Shown here in pieces: positions 9,300 through 18,620 of a stretch of DNA of 64,000 bases (position 1 is the stretch's first letter; the number at the start of each line of letters is the position of its first letter). Source of the stretch: Mycobacterium sp. DL440 (GTDB lineage: Bacteria; Actinomycetota; Actinomycetes; Mycobacteriales; Mycobacteriaceae); assembly GCF_011745145.1 (NCBI RefSeq), contig NZ_CP050191.1, positions 5,782,473-5,846,472 on the forward strand, read 5' to 3'. The position numbers and the translations under genes were made by a program. The notes below the pieces were generated by a model. It saw only the letters and a program-made list of their open reading frames with translations, ran no database searches and was not told where the DNA came from.

Positions 9300-9910
9300 C
9301 GGGTGTTCTTTGAGGCCGGCGGGTCCGCGGGACTGAAAGGCGCGAGTAAGAATTCGTCGACGAACCTGGCGAACGTGTCGTCGACGAAGGTCGGGTCCGG
9401 TGCGGTGAAGTACTCGATGATGAATCCCTGGAACGCGGCCAACGCGATACGCGAACGGGTTTCGGCGACGTGGACGGGCATTCCCAGCGCGAGAAGGCGA
9501 GCCTTGGAGTTGCGTGTCAACAGCGACAGGGTGTCCCAGGTGTATTCCCGGTAGGGACTGTCGACCCCGCAGGCGGCGCCGAAGATTTGCAGTACGACGC
9601 GCAGACTGTCATGGCGCTCTCCGCGCGTACATTCATGCCAGTCTTCAAAACACCATTTCCGGTGTGCCGCAATCGTTTCCGGCAGGTCCAGATCCCCGGT
9701 CTCCGGTATTGCCGCGCGCTGCTCACGGTTCAAGACGTCAAGCATGAGTTGCTCTTTGGTGCCGAAGTAGTACACCAACATTCGCGCGCTGGTCCCCAGC
9801 TGTGACGCGAGTTCGCGCAGCGAGGTGTCGACCACCCCGGTGCGCGCCAAAATAGCGCCCGCGGCGGCCAACAATTCTTCGCGTTTGGCGTGGTCGAACG
9901 GTCGCGGCAC
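9296..9910 (-). CDS. TetR-family transcriptional regulator
   Basis: A 204-residue regulator with an N-terminal helix-turn-helix (TSLRELASQLGTSARMLVYYFGTKEQLM) and a helical ligand-binding part. The open frame continues upstream into the divergent gene; GTG 9910 is the first start that avoids this. It is divergent from the EmbB-like gene, with a perfect 11-bp palindrome between them, so it probably controls both itself and that gene. The second gene of its own operon is a remnant. Confidence 0.88.
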   Translation of the reverse strand: MPRPFDHAKREELLAAAGAILARTGVVDTSLRELASQLGTSARMLVYYFGTKEQLMLDVLNREQRAAIPETGDLDLPETIAAHRKWCFEDWHECTRGERHDSLRVVLQIFGAACGVDSPYREYTWDTLSLLTRNSKARLLALGMPVHVAETRSRIALAAFQGFIIEYFTAPDPTFVDDTFARFVDEFLLAPFSPADPPASKNTR

Positions 9911-9915
9911 ACTTG

Positions 9916-9926
9916 ACTGTAACAGT
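9916..9926. promoter_or_regulatory. Perfect palindrome ACTGT-A-ACAGT, candidate TetR operator
   Basis: An 11-bp odd-centred perfect palindrome lies just 5 bp upstream of the TetR start and about 55 bp upstream of the EmbB-like start. It is the only inverted repeat in this divergent gap and is well placed to repress both genes. Confidence 0.45.
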
Positions 9927-9979
9927 TGCTTCAGATACTGATGGTGCGTGCGGGTGAACACGACGAGGGAGGGCGCTCG

Positions 9980-12900
9980 GTGAGCCTGGTCGAGGATGTC
10001 GACTCCACGACCAGCGGCCGCTCCGAGGTGTCCGCGGCGCCAACCAGCAGGCCGTTGCCGGTAACCCGATGGGTCGCGATCATCGCGGGGTTGGTGGGGT
10101 TCGTGGCCAGTGCGCTGATCCCGGTGTTGCCGGTGGTGCAGACCACCGCGTCGCTGCAGTGGCCCCAGGATGGGCGGCTGGGCAGTGTGACCGCGCCGCT
10201 GATCACGCTCGCCCCAGCGTCGCTGGAAACGTCGGTGCCGTGCAGCGTGTTTCGCGATCTGCCCGCCTCGGGCGGGGTGGTGTTGAGCACGGCGCCGACG
10301 GCCGGAAAGCAGGCGATGCTCAACGGGCTCTTCGTCACGGCGACCGCGCAACGGGTCGATGTGATCGCCCGCAACGTGGTGGTCCTCAGCGTGCCGCGCA
10401 GCCGAATGAGCGACCCGCAGTGTCAGCGGCTAGAGCTGGCCTCCTCGACAGCAGGCACGTTCGCCAGAGCCGTGGGACTGATCGATCCCGACACCGGCTC
10501 GTCAGTGCGCGGTGGGTTCGGCGATCCGAATTTGCGACCCCAGATCGTCGGGGTGTTCACCGACCTGACGGGTCCGGCGCCGCCCGGATTGTCGTTCTCA
10601 GCCGCCATCGACACTCGATACACCAGCTCCCCGTCTCCGCTGAAGACCGCGGCGATGTTGGCCGGCATCCTTGGCACGATTGTCGGGCTGTTGGCGTTGT
10701 GGCGACTTGACCGCCTCGACGGGCGCCGTGCGCGGCGTCTCATTCCGGCCCGTTGGCGCACCTTCACCACGGTGGACGCCACCGTCATCGTGCTCTCGGT
10801 GTTCTGGTTCGTCGCCGGCGCGGGATCCTCCGACGACGGCTACCAATTCGGCATGGCCAACACCGCCAGCCATGCCGGCTACATGGCCAACTACTTCCGC
10901 TGGTACGGCAGCCCCGAAGACCCCTTCGGCTGGTATTACGAGCTGATTGCGGCGATGACCCACGTCAGCAACGCCAGCCTGTGGCTACGCCTACCGGACT
11001 TGGTCTGCGCGCTGGTCTGTTGGCTGCTGCTCTCCCGTGAGGTCCTACCGCGCCTCGGAGGCGCGGTCGTGAGAAGCCGCGCGGCCGTGTGGGCAGCGGC
11101 GCTGGTGTTCCTCGCGGCGTGGATGCCGTTCAACAACGGGCTGCGCCCGGAAGGCCAGATCGCCACCGGCGCGCTGATCACCTACGTCCTGGTCGAACGG
11201 GCCATTACCACCCGGCGTGCCACGCCGGTCGGTCTGGCGATCGTGGTGGCCGCGTTCACCCTGGGCATCCAGCCCACCGGGATCATCGCCGTCGCCGTTC
11301 TGTTGGCCGGCGGGCGCCCGATCGTGCGGATCATCATCACCCGCGCCAAATCGGTGGGGATCTGGCCGGTGTTGCTGCCCCTGGCCGCAGCCGGATTCGT
11401 GGTCCTCACAGTGATCTTCGCCGACCAAACCCTGGCTGCGGTACGCGAAGCCACCAATGTGCGCACCGCGATCGGACCCGCGCAGCCCTGGTACACCGAG
11501 AACCTGCGCTACTTCTACCTGTTCCTGCCGACCACCGACGCCGCCCTATCCCGACGCTTCGGAATCTTGATCACTGTGGCGTGCCTGTTCGCGTCGATGC
11601 TCTTGTTGTTGCGGCGCAAGCGAATACCCGGCATCGCGATCGGCCCGGTATGGCGGCTGATGGGCGTCATCTTCGCCACGCTGTTCCTGCTCACGTTCGC
11701 CCCGACGAAGTGGATCCACCATTTCGGACTGTTCGCCGCCGCCGGTGCGGCGATGGCCGCGGTGGCCACCGTGCTCTTCGGGCCGACGGTACTGCGCTCA
11801 CGACGCAACCAAATGGCGTTTCTCGCGATCGTGCTATTGGTTCTCGGGTTGTGTTTCGCCTCCACCAATGGCTTTTGGTACGTCTCCAGCTACGGGGTGC
11901 CCTTCAACGACAGCAGCCCGCACTGGGGGCCGGTCACCGCGAGCGCCGTCTTCCTTTGGTTGTCCCTGGCGGCCGCGGGCTACGCGGGCTGGCTGCACCT
12001 GTCCCCACCGAGCCGACCGCCATCGCGACTGACCCGGACGCTGACCGCAGCACCGGTGCCTGTGGCTGCGGGGCTCATGGTGGTGGTGTGTTCTGGGTCG
12101 ATGTTGACCGGAGCGATCAAGGAATACCTCAGCTATTCCAACGGCTGGGCCAACCTGCGCGAGCTGGTCGGTGGATGCGGGCTGGCCGACGACGTCCTCG
12201 TCGAACCCGACATCAACACCGGATTCCTCGCCCCGCTTCCCGGACGCTACGGACCTCTGGGCCCATTGGGTGGCACCGATCCGATCGGCTTCAACCCGAA
12301 TGGCGTACCTGAACACACACTGGCAGAGTCCGTTTGGCAGAGCCAGGCCAAATCCGGAACGGATTATGACTGGGATGCCCGCACTGCCCTGGACCAGCCC
12401 GGGATAAACGGTTCCAGTGTCGTGTTGCCTTACGGTCTTGATCCCGCCCGGGTTCCGATTGCGGGGAGCTTCAGTGCCGGCCCCCAACAAGTCAGCGCCC
12501 TCACCTCTGCGTGGTATCGACTTCCGGATGCCGACGCCGCCCACCCGCTCGTGGTGATCAGCGCCGCCGGCACCATCACCGGTAACAGCGTCCTGTCCGG
12601 GCACACCACAGCCCAAACCGTCGTCCTGGAATACGGCACAACCGGACCCGACGGAACACCCGTCGCCGGTGGGCGACTCACCCCGTACGACATCGGCCCG
12701 CAACCAGCCTGGCGCAACCTGCGTTTCCCTCGCACCGACATTCCCGACACCGCCTCTTACGTCCGGATTGTCGCCGACGACCGCTCACTCGACCCTGGCG
12801 ACTGGGTCGCCATCACCCCGCCGCGGATACCTGAGGTTCGATCGGTGCAGGAATACCTGGGTTCGACGCAGCCAGTGCTGATGGATTGGGCTGTGGGACT

Positions 12901-13222
12901 GGTCTTTCCCTGCCAGCAGCCCATGCTCCACGCCAACGGCGTCACCCAGATCCCCAACTATCGAATCTCGCCGGACTACCCCGCCAAGGTCGAAATGCCA
13001 GACACCTGGCAGTCCGGCGACAACGGCGGTCCATTGGGCATCACCGACCTATTGCTCCGGGCCCACGTCATGCCCACCTACCTATCGCGGGACTGGGGCC
13101 GCGACTGGGGCTCGCTGCGCCGCTTCACACCCGTCGTCGACGCTCCCGAAGCCCACCTCGATCTCGCCACCGCCACCAGAACCGGGCTGTGGAATCCCGG
13201 GCCAATCCGCATCGGCCCGTGA
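9980..13222 (+). CDS. EmbB-type arabinosyltransferase paralogue (orphan)
   Basis: A 1080-residue membrane glycosyltransferase of the EmbA/B/C family, which adds D-arabinose from decaprenyl-phospho-arabinose to cell-wall arabinan. Multiple hydrophobic helices cover residues ~30-700, followed by a large C-terminal extracytoplasmic carbohydrate-binding part. The motifs SSDDGY, GYMANYFRWYGSPEDPFGWY, NNGLRPEG and WYTENLRYFYL match EmbB more closely than EmbA or EmbC, and the C-terminus TRTGLWNPGPIRIGP is EmbB-like. GTG 9980 has an AGGGAGGG site upstream; ATG 9941 is possible. It is not in an embCAB cluster but divergent from a TetR gene, so it is an additional copy. Confidence 0.93.
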   Translation: MSLVEDVDSTTSGRSEVSAAPTSRPLPVTRWVAIIAGLVGFVASALIPVLPVVQTTASLQWPQDGRLGSVTAPLITLAPASLETSVPCSVFRDLPASGGVVLSTAPTAGKQAMLNGLFVTATAQRVDVIARNVVVLSVPRSRMSDPQCQRLELASSTAGTFARAVGLIDPDTGSSVRGGFGDPNLRPQIVGVFTDLTGPAPPGLSFSAAIDTRYTSSPSPLKTAAMLAGILGTIVGLLALWRLDRLDGRRARRLIPARWRTFTTVDATVIVLSVFWFVAGAGSSDDGYQFGMANTASHAGYMANYFRWYGSPEDPFGWYYELIAAMTHVSNASLWLRLPDLVCALVCWLLLSREVLPRLGGAVVRSRAAVWAAALVFLAAWMPFNNGLRPEGQIATGALITYVLVERAITTRRATPVGLAIVVAAFTLGIQPTGIIAVAVLLAGGRPIVRIIITRAKSVGIWPVLLPLAAAGFVVLTVIFADQTLAAVREATNVRTAIGPAQPWYTENLRYFYLFLPTTDAALSRRFGILITVACLFASMLLLLRRKRIPGIAIGPVWRLMGVIFATLFLLTFAPTKWIHHFGLFAAAGAAMAAVATVLFGPTVLRSRRNQMAFLAIVLLVLGLCFASTNGFWYVSSYGVPFNDSSPHWGPVTASAVFLWLSLAAAGYAGWLHLSPPSRPPSRLTRTLTAAPVPVAAGLMVVVCSGSMLTGAIKEYLSYSNGWANLRELVGGCGLADDVLVEPDINTGFLAPLPGRYGPLGPLGGTDPIGFNPNGVPEHTLAESVWQSQAKSGTDYDWDARTALDQPGINGSSVVLPYGLDPARVPIAGSFSAGPQQVSALTSAWYRLPDADAAHPLVVISAAGTITGNSVLSGHTTAQTVVLEYGTTGPDGTPVAGGRLTPYDIGPQPAWRNLRFPRTDIPDTASYVRIVADDRSLDPGDWVAITPPRIPEVRSVQEYLGSTQPVLMDWAVGLVFPCQQPMLHANGVTQIPNYRISPDYPAKVEMPDTWQSGDNGGPLGITDLLLRAHVMPTYLSRDWGRDWGSLRRFTPVVDAPEAHLDLATATRTGLWNPGPIRIGP

Positions 13223-13384
13223 GGAATCCGCGATCTGGTGCGACTTCTATAGCGCACGAGCGGTACCGAGATGTCAGCGTGCAGGTCGCGCAGCCGTGCC
13301 GACACGGCTGGCAATTCCTTGATGTGGACGGTCGCACACGTACAGCCCGTACCCAGGGTTGCGGCGTATATGTGAAATCTGTTC

Positions 13385-13392
13385 TGTATACA
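13385..13392. promoter_or_regulatory. TGTATACA palindrome overlapping the GntR ribosome-binding site
   Basis: A perfect 8-bp palindrome ends where the AAGGAGG ribosome-binding site of the GntR gene begins. FCD-type GntR proteins often bind TNGTATACNA-like sites, so autoregulation by occlusion is plausible. The remainder of the gap 13223-13402 shows nothing notable. Confidence 0.4.
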
Positions 13393-13402
13393 AGGAGGGC
13401 AG

Positions 13403-14137
13403 ATGGCATACCAGAATGGCGCCGGACGGGTGGCTTCACGACTGCGGACGGAGATCCTGCAGGGCGACATCGGCCCGGGCACGAGACTTTCCCAGCAGAG
13501 CGTCGCCGAACAGTTCGGGCTGAGTCGCATTCCGGTGCGCGATGCGCTCCAAATCCTCGCCGGCGAGGGGCTCGTGCAACCGGCGTCGAACGCGAGTGCG
13601 GTGGTGACCGGAATGTCGGTGGCAGAACTGCAGGAAATCTACGAGTTGCGGGAGGCGATCGAGCCGCTGGCCACTCATCTCGCCGTCTCGAATGTCGGTC
13701 GTGCCGAGCTGCTCACGATGCACAAGCAGCTCGAAATCATGGAAGAGCACACGGATACGCGGACGTGGCTGGCAGCCAACACCGAGTTTCACGCCGCGGT
13801 CTATCGACGTGCGGGCCGTCCTCGGATGATCGAGCTTGTCGAGCAATTGAGACGTCTCGGTGATCGCTATATGTATGTCCACCTTGAGGTCCTGGGCCAG
13901 ACCCAACACCTGACATCCGAGCACCTCGCAATCCTTGCCGCAGTCGAGCAGGGTGAGGCTGCCTTGGCCGCCCGGCTCACCCGGGAGCATCTGGCGACAT
14001 CGCACGACTTCATCCTCAGCTATCTGCTGGAGACGCAGGCCACCTCCGGTGGTGTGGACGTGTTGACCGGCCTGCATACCCGTCGTCATTCGAATACCGG
14101 ACCCGAGCTCGCGACGCCGCTCGGCGAAACACGGTGA
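13403..14137 (+). CDS. GntR-family regulator, FCD subfamily
   Basis: A 244-residue regulator. The N-terminal winged helix-turn-helix (GTRLSQQSVAEQFGLSRIPVRDALQILAGEGLV) is followed by an all-helical FCD ligand domain, with the metal or ligand histidines expected in NTEFHAAVYRR and the later HL/REHL segments. AAGGAGG sits 5 nt upstream of ATG 13403. No obvious catabolic gene is adjacent; the downstream sigma-like gene starts 18 nt later and may be cotranscribed. Confidence 0.92.
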   Translation: MAYQNGAGRVASRLRTEILQGDIGPGTRLSQQSVAEQFGLSRIPVRDALQILAGEGLVQPASNASAVVTGMSVAELQEIYELREAIEPLATHLAVSNVGRAELLTMHKQLEIMEEHTDTRTWLAANTEFHAAVYRRAGRPRMIELVEQLRRLGDRYMYVHLEVLGQTQHLTSEHLAILAAVEQGEAALAARLTREHLATSHDFILSYLLETQATSGGVDVLTGLHTRRHSNTGPELATPLGETR

Positions 14138-14155
14138 TGAAGGCCGTGGGCCGTC

Positions 14156-14449
14156 ATGACGACCGGTGCTGAGGCTGGACGACCGAGGCGCAACGACGCG
14201 TCCCGACCCGACCGGATGGGAACGGCGTTTGATCGCGCAGTGGTTGGCGCAGCCATGAAGCAGATGTCCCCGTCGCATCGTGCGGTGATTCGCGAGGCGT
14301 ACTTCAGGGGACGGACGACCGGGCAGATCGCCACCGAGTGGAATGTCAGCGACGCCGTTGTGAAGGACGAGCTGCACACAGCCTTGTCGGCACTGCATCT
14401 GACGCTGTCGGCGCTGACTGAGCGGCGCAGTGCCCCGCCGCACGAGTAG
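14156..14449 (+). CDS. Stand-alone sigma-70 region-4-like protein
   Basis: A 97-residue protein whose core (MSPSHRAVIREAYFRGRTTGQIATEWNVSDAVVKDELHTALSAL) is the helix-turn-helix of sigma region 4, which recognises -35 elements in ECF sigma factors. Region 2, needed for core binding and -10 melting, is absent, and none is found upstream. It could be a truncated SigL/SigK-like gene or a small DNA-binding protein with an adapted function. Its start lies 18 nt after the GntR stop. Confidence 0.7.
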   Translation: MTTGAEAGRPRRNDASRPDRMGTAFDRAVVGAAMKQMSPSHRAVIREAYFRGRTTGQIATEWNVSDAVVKDELHTALSALHLTLSALTERRSAPPHE

Positions 14450-14517
14450 TGGTGATCTGCCTACTCATCGAACTGTAATTCGTTGACTGGCAACGCAACC
14501 CAGAAGACGTTGCCACC

Positions 14518-15327
14518 TCACGGATGCAGGTTCCACTGACCGACGTCTTGGGCCAGGGCATCGTTGACGTCGACTTCGAGGCCGCCGACTATTGGGCCAG
14601 GATTCGACGCGGTGCTCACAATGCGCTGGTAGAGCACTGCGGCAGGGTGGATCTGACCGCCAGACCAGGACCGGGTCTGCCACGCCCACGCGCGGCCGGG
14701 CGTGCTCGACCTCCCGACAACGCCGTCGGCAATGGCCCACTGGCACGGTCTGATGCCTCCGTAGATGCCGGTGCGCTGCACCCCGATCACCGAGTTGATG
14801 CCGCGAAACCACGGCAGCGCGACGTTGTTCCAGGTGTTGTGGTCGATATCGTCGTCGACGCTGAAGAAGATCGGAGCACTCTGGCCGCCACCTGCGGCGC
14901 TATGCAGCTGCCAGGCAGTGCGCGCGTCGGCGACGCCGCCGGCCAACCCGCGCGTGTAGTCCGACGGTGCTGTCCCGCCCGGCTTGCCGTACTGGTAGTT
15001 GCTGACGATGACCAACCCAGCGGCGGTCAGCGACTTGGCGTAGGGCAGGGTGATCGGTTTGGCGCCCATGGACGAGCCCGGACGTGACGTCGAGACGTAG
15101 TTGATCACCCCGGAGTGGCCGGCCGCTCGGATGTGCTGCGCTGGAATCTGCCGCATGGCGAAGTCGATCAGCGTGGGTGCGGCGGCTGCCGCCGTGGGCA
15201 GGCCGACACCAGCCGAAACGGCGCTCAGCCCAGCCAGCGCGGATGCGGCCGTGGCAAAGCGCAGCACGTCACGCCGGGTAACCGGGCCTGATCGCCGAAG
15301 GCTGTCGTTCCCCGGCCAGTCCTGCAT
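14518..15327 (-). CDS. Tat-exported DUF1906 (glycoside hydrolase-like) protein
   Basis: A 269-residue protein resembling mycobacterial Rv2525c. The N-terminus carries a Tat signal (TRRDVLRFA, R18/R19) with a hydrophobic segment and an Ala-rich cleavage region near residue 50. The mature domain has the DUF1906 features: an early Asp (TLIDFAM), VSNYQYG, IFFSVDDDID with clustered acids, and the end GGLEVDVNDA. The family has a TIM-barrel hydrolase fold; in M. tuberculosis the homologue is linked to cell-wall properties, from memory. It stands alone. Confidence 0.85.
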   Translation of the reverse strand: MQDWPGNDSLRRSGPVTRRDVLRFATAASALAGLSAVSAGVGLPTAAAAAPTLIDFAMRQIPAQHIRAAGHSGVINYVSTSRPGSSMGAKPITLPYAKSLTAAGLVIVSNYQYGKPGGTAPSDYTRGLAGGVADARTAWQLHSAAGGGQSAPIFFSVDDDIDHNTWNNVALPWFRGINSVIGVQRTGIYGGIRPCQWAIADGVVGRSSTPGRAWAWQTRSWSGGQIHPAAVLYQRIVSTASNPGPIVGGLEVDVNDALAQDVGQWNLHP

Positions 15328-15423
15328 TGCGCGATGTTACCAATGTGACTGTTGTTAACGATGTAGCCTCGCCGGTGCGTCCGATGTTGCTGGCACGGAC
15401 GCACCCGCGATCCGGGTGTCAGC

Positions 15424-16863
15424 TCACATCTGCGGATACGTCGGGTACTCGATCCCCGACAGGTACTGCACCGTGCGCACGACCTGGGACGAGTAGCCGA
15501 ATTCGTTGTCATACCAGACATAGAGGATCACGTTGTCTTCGTCGACGATCGTCGCGTTCGCATCGATGATGCTCGCCGCACGTGAGCCGATGAAGTCGCT
15601 CGACACGGCGTCGGTCGCCGCGGTGTAGTCGAGGTTGCGGCTCAACGGACCCGACAGGGACGCCTGGCGCAGGTATTCCAGCGCTTCTTCCTTTGTCGTC
15701 GTGCGGTGCAGCTGCAGGTTCAGGATGGCCACCGAAACATCGGGGGTGGGAACGCGGATCGAGCTCCCGCTGATCTTGGCCTTCAGGTCCGGCATCGCCT
15801 TGGCGACGGCGGAGGCCGCACCGGTTTCGGTGAGGACCAGGTTGAACGGCGCGGACCGGCCGCGGCGGTCGGCGTTGTGATAGTTGTCCAGCAGGTTCTG
15901 GTCGTTGGTGAACGAGTGCACTGTCTCCACGTGGCAGCGCGAGATGCCGTATTCGTCGTCCATCGCCTTGAGCGGCGGAACGATCGCGTTGGTGGTGCAT
16001 GACGCGCACGAGAAGATCTGCTGTTCGAGATCGAGGGTGCGGTGGTTGACCCCGTGCACGATGTTCGGCACGTCGCCCTTGCCCGGCGCAGTCAGCAGGA
16101 CCTTCGCGATACCGGGGCGCAGGTGCTTGGACAGGCCTTCGCGGTCGCGCCATCTGCCGGTGTTGTCGATCAGGATCGCGTTGTCGATGCCGTACTCGGT
16201 GTAATCGACGGTCGCCGGGTCGTCGCTGTGGATGAACTTGATGACGTTGCCGTTGGCGATGAGGCTGTTGGTTTCGGTGTCGATCTTGATCGTGCCGTTG
16301 AACTGGCCGTGCACCGAGTCGCGGCGCAGTAGCGACGCCCGCTTGGCCAGGTCTCCATCGCCATTGCTGCGGATCACCACCGCGCGCAGGTTCAGGCCGT
16401 TTCCGGAGCCGGCCTTCTCGATGAGCAGGCGCGCGACGAGCCGGCCGATCCGGCCGAACCCGTAGAGCACCACATCCCGCGGACCCTGCGGTTCGCTCTT
16501 GTTTTCGCCGGTCACGTCGCTGAGCACCTGCGCGGTGAACTCCGGGACGGACAGCCCCGCATCGCTGGCGCGGTACGCCATGATCAACAGGCCGAGGTCG
16601 ATCTTCGACGGGCCCAGGTCCAGGTCGGCCAACGCCTGCAGGAACGGGAACGTCTCTTCGACCGACAGCTCATCGCCGCCCACCTGTCGGGCGAACCGGT
16701 GGGTCCGCAGGATCTTGATGACGGACCTGTTCACCAGCGACCGGCTGTGCAGCAGGACCGTCACGCCCTTCGCCCGGTACAGGGTGCCGATGATCGGGAT
16801 CATCGCCTCCGCGAGTGCTTCTTGGGCATTCCAGTGGGCGAGTTCTGGCGAGTTCAAATCAAG
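15424..16863 (-). CDS. Long-form glyceraldehyde-3-phosphate dehydrogenase
   Basis: A 479-residue GAPDH with an N-terminal extension of about 130 residues, like the second GAPDH of Corynebacterium (about 480 residues, associated with gluconeogenesis). The NAD-binding loop is GFGRIGR, the catalytic thiol is the second Cys of SCASCTTNA, and HSFTND holds the active-site His. The C-terminus VWYDNEFGYSSQVVRT is typical. TTG 16863 with AGGA upstream gives the family length; the frame stays open to 16944. It is not in a glycolytic operon. Confidence 0.9.
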   Translation of the reverse strand, partial: LDLNSPELAHWNAQEALAEAMIPIIGTLYRAKGVTVLLHSRSLVNRSVIKILRTHRFARQVGGDELSVEETFPFLQALADLDLGPSKIDLGLLIMAYRASDAGLSVPEFTAQVLSDVTGENKSEPQGPRDVVLYGFGRIGRLVARLLIEKAGSGNGLNLRAVVIRSNGDGDLAKRASLLRRDSVHGQFNGTIKIDTETNSLIANGNVIKFIHSDDPATVDYTEYGIDNAILIDNTGRWRDREGLSKHLRPGIAKVLLTAPGKGDVPNIVHGVNHRTLDLEQQIFSCASCTTNAIVPPLKAMDDEYGISRCHVETVHSFTNDQNLLDNYHNADRRGRSAPFNLVLTETGAASAVAKAMPDLKAKISGSSIRVPTPDVSVAILNLQLHRTTTKEEALEYLRQASLSGPLSRNLDYTAATDAVSSDFIGSRAASIIDANATIVDEDNVILYVWYDNEFGYSSQVVRTVQYLSGIEYPTYPQM

Positions 16864-17020
16864 CGTCCTGTGGGTCGTATGGGCTGGCCCCTCGGATGAG
16901 TAGCGCCTCGATCGTAGCCATTGCCAGATCTCACAATGCGGCATGGTTCGGCGGTGAGACTTGCAGTGGCCCAGGTCACAGGTGTAATTGGCCGGCTGCA
17001 GGGGTCCGCATCACGGTTGG

Positions 17021-17293
17021 TTACGCGCGTTCCGTTCGTTTCCACACCCGGTAGTCGTGGGGCAGGCAGACCGCGCAGGGGCGGTAGCCGGCCGCCACGG
17101 CGGTTGCCTCGTCGGCGAAGAAGACCCTGTTGCGTACGTAGCCACCGGCGGCGAGGGTCCGCAGCGCGGACGGGCAGTCCAGGCGGCCGTAGAGCTTGCT
17201 GCCGCGGTGCCCGCCCAGGGTTCCCGGTGCGGCGCAGCGGTAGGGGCGACCGTCCGCGCCGATCAACGTGTACCGCTTGTCTTTTGACGTCAT
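17021..17293 (-). CDS. Ada zinc-binding domain as a 90-residue protein
   Basis: Matches the N-terminal metal-binding domain of Ada, which removes methyl groups from DNA phosphotriesters onto a Cys. Recognisable segments are GKRYT-like KRYTLIGADG, GSKLYGRLDCPSALR, VFFADEATAVAAGYRPCAVC. Candidate zinc ligands are Cys40, Cys73 and Cys76, with Cys20 as a possible fourth. Neither the AraC DNA-binding domain nor a fused methyltransferase is present. The start overlaps the oxygenase stop (ATGA). It is the last gene of the sigma-ogt-oxygenase-ada operon. Confidence 0.85.
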   Translation of the reverse strand: MTSKDKRYTLIGADGRPYRCAAPGTLGGHRGSKLYGRLDCPSALRTLAAGGYVRNRVFFADEATAVAAGYRPCAVCLPHDYRVWKRTERA

Positions 17294-18012
17294 GCAGCAT
17301 CGTGGAAAACCAGGCCCAGGGTGAACCTGGTGCCGGTGCGGACCATGGAAACCCCATGCCGCACCGGTGCTGCCGACCATCCGCGCGCCGACGGCACTGG
17401 TCGGTCCCGGGTGGTGAACACCAGGCCGTGACCCTGTGGGATGACGGTGGCGGTGCCGCGTGATTGGGCGCGCGGCCGCTGTTCGTAGAGCAGGAACTCG
17501 CCTCCGGTGTGGTCGACGCCGGGGCTGGTGAGATTGATGACCACCTGCAGCGGAAAGATGAGTTCCCCGTACAGGTCTCGGTGTAGGGCGTTCCAGTCCC
17601 CGGCCTTGTACCTGAGCAGGATCGCGGTGGTCTTGGTCTGCCCGGCTGCGTGGCACATGCCCAGCCAGTCGTCCAGATCGTCAGGCCACGGCGCGTCCCG
17701 GCGAAGTTTGGCCCACCAGTCCCGCGCGATCGGCAGCAGCCGGGGATAGAGCGCGTGCTTGAGCGCCACGATGGGGTCGGGATAGGGGTTGGCGAAGTAG
17801 CGGTACTCGCCTTCCCCGAAGCGGTATCGGCTCATGCCGATCGTGGAGCGGAACCGTCGCTGGTTCGGGTAGAACGCGGCGATCCGGTCGGCCTCGGCCG
17901 CGGTGAGCAGCGGGCCGGTGAGGGCACAGCCAACTGCGTCGAGGTCCGAACGGATTGCGTCCCAGTCGGCTGCGGCGACCCGGCCCGCCCACCGGCCACT
18001 TGAGGTGCTCAT
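17290..18012 (-). CDS. 2-oxoglutarate/Fe(II)-dependent oxygenase
   Basis: A 240-residue cytoplasmic dioxygenase. The iron triad is His144 and Asp146 (HRDLYGEL) with distal His219 (RHGVS), and Arg229 (RFTLGLVFH) is placed to bind 2-oxoglutarate. The fold resembles prolyl-hydroxylase-type enzymes more than AlkB itself. Wedged between Ogt and the Ada domain with ATGA overlaps on both sides, it probably acts in oxidative dealkylation of nucleic acid or protein, which is inference from context. Confidence 0.85.
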   Translation of the reverse strand: MSTSSGRWAGRVAAADWDAIRSDLDAVGCALTGPLLTAAEADRIAAFYPNQRRFRSTIGMSRYRFGEGEYRYFANPYPDPIVALKHALYPRLLPIARDWWAKLRRDAPWPDDLDDWLGMCHAAGQTKTTAILLRYKAGDWNALHRDLYGELIFPLQVVINLTSPGVDHTGGEFLLYEQRPRAQSRGTATVIPQGHGLVFTTRDRPVPSARGWSAAPVRHGVSMVRTGTRFTLGLVFHDAA

Positions 18013-18620
18013 GCGGCGGCCTCCAGGTCCAGCAGAATTCGTTTGGCTTCCACGCCTCCGAGGTAGCCGCCCATCGCACCGTCGCTGCGCACGACGCGGT
18101 GGCAGGGCACGACGACCGGCAGGGGGTTGGTGGCGCAGGCGGTGCCGACGGCTCGTACGGCTTTGGGGTTGCCGGCGAGTTGGGCGACGGCGGCGTAGCT
18201 GGCGGTATGCCCGTAGCCGATGTCGGGGAGGTGGTGCAGCACCGTGCTGCGGAACCCCGCGGACAGCCGCCAGTCCAAGACGATGTCGAAGGTGCGGCGA
18301 TGGCCGGCGAAGTATTCGTCGAGTTCCCGGGCCACGGCGTCCAGGCGTGTTGGCGTGCGCAGGATGCGTGGACTGACCTTGTCGGCGAGCTGTTGCAGGA
18401 CGACATCGTGGTCTTCGCGGGCATAGGCGACGCGCACCAGGCCCTGCTCGGTGGCGGCAACCAGCAGCGGGCCCACGGGGCTGTCGATGGTTCGGTAGGC
18501 GACATCCAGAATGTCGTCGCGGTCGGCGGCGACGGCCAGCCGGGCCCGCAGGGTGGTCATCGTGTCGGTGCCGTCGGTCATCCGCGCCAGGTCGCGGATG
18601 AGGTCGTCATGAGTGTTCAT
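18009..18620 (-). CDS. ogt: Methylated-DNA--protein-cysteine methyltransferase
   Basis: A 203-residue suicide repair protein that transfers the alkyl group from O6-alkylguanine to its own cysteine. The active site is PCHRVV with acceptor Cys173, followed by the substrate loop GGYLGG. An N-terminal extension of about 40 residues precedes the usual domain. Overlaps are ATGA with the sigma gene upstream and ATGA with the oxygenase downstream, so all four genes are translated as a block. It may be a second copy besides a housekeeping ogt elsewhere. Confidence 0.93.
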   Translation of the reverse strand: MNTHDDLIRDLARMTDGTDTMTTLRARLAVAADRDDILDVAYRTIDSPVGPLLVAATEQGLVRVAYAREDHDVVLQQLADKVSPRILRTPTRLDAVARELDEYFAGHRRTFDIVLDWRLSAGFRSTVLHHLPDIGYGHTASYAAVAQLAGNPKAVRAVGTACATNPLPVVVPCHRVVRSDGAMGGYLGGVEAKRILLDLEAAA

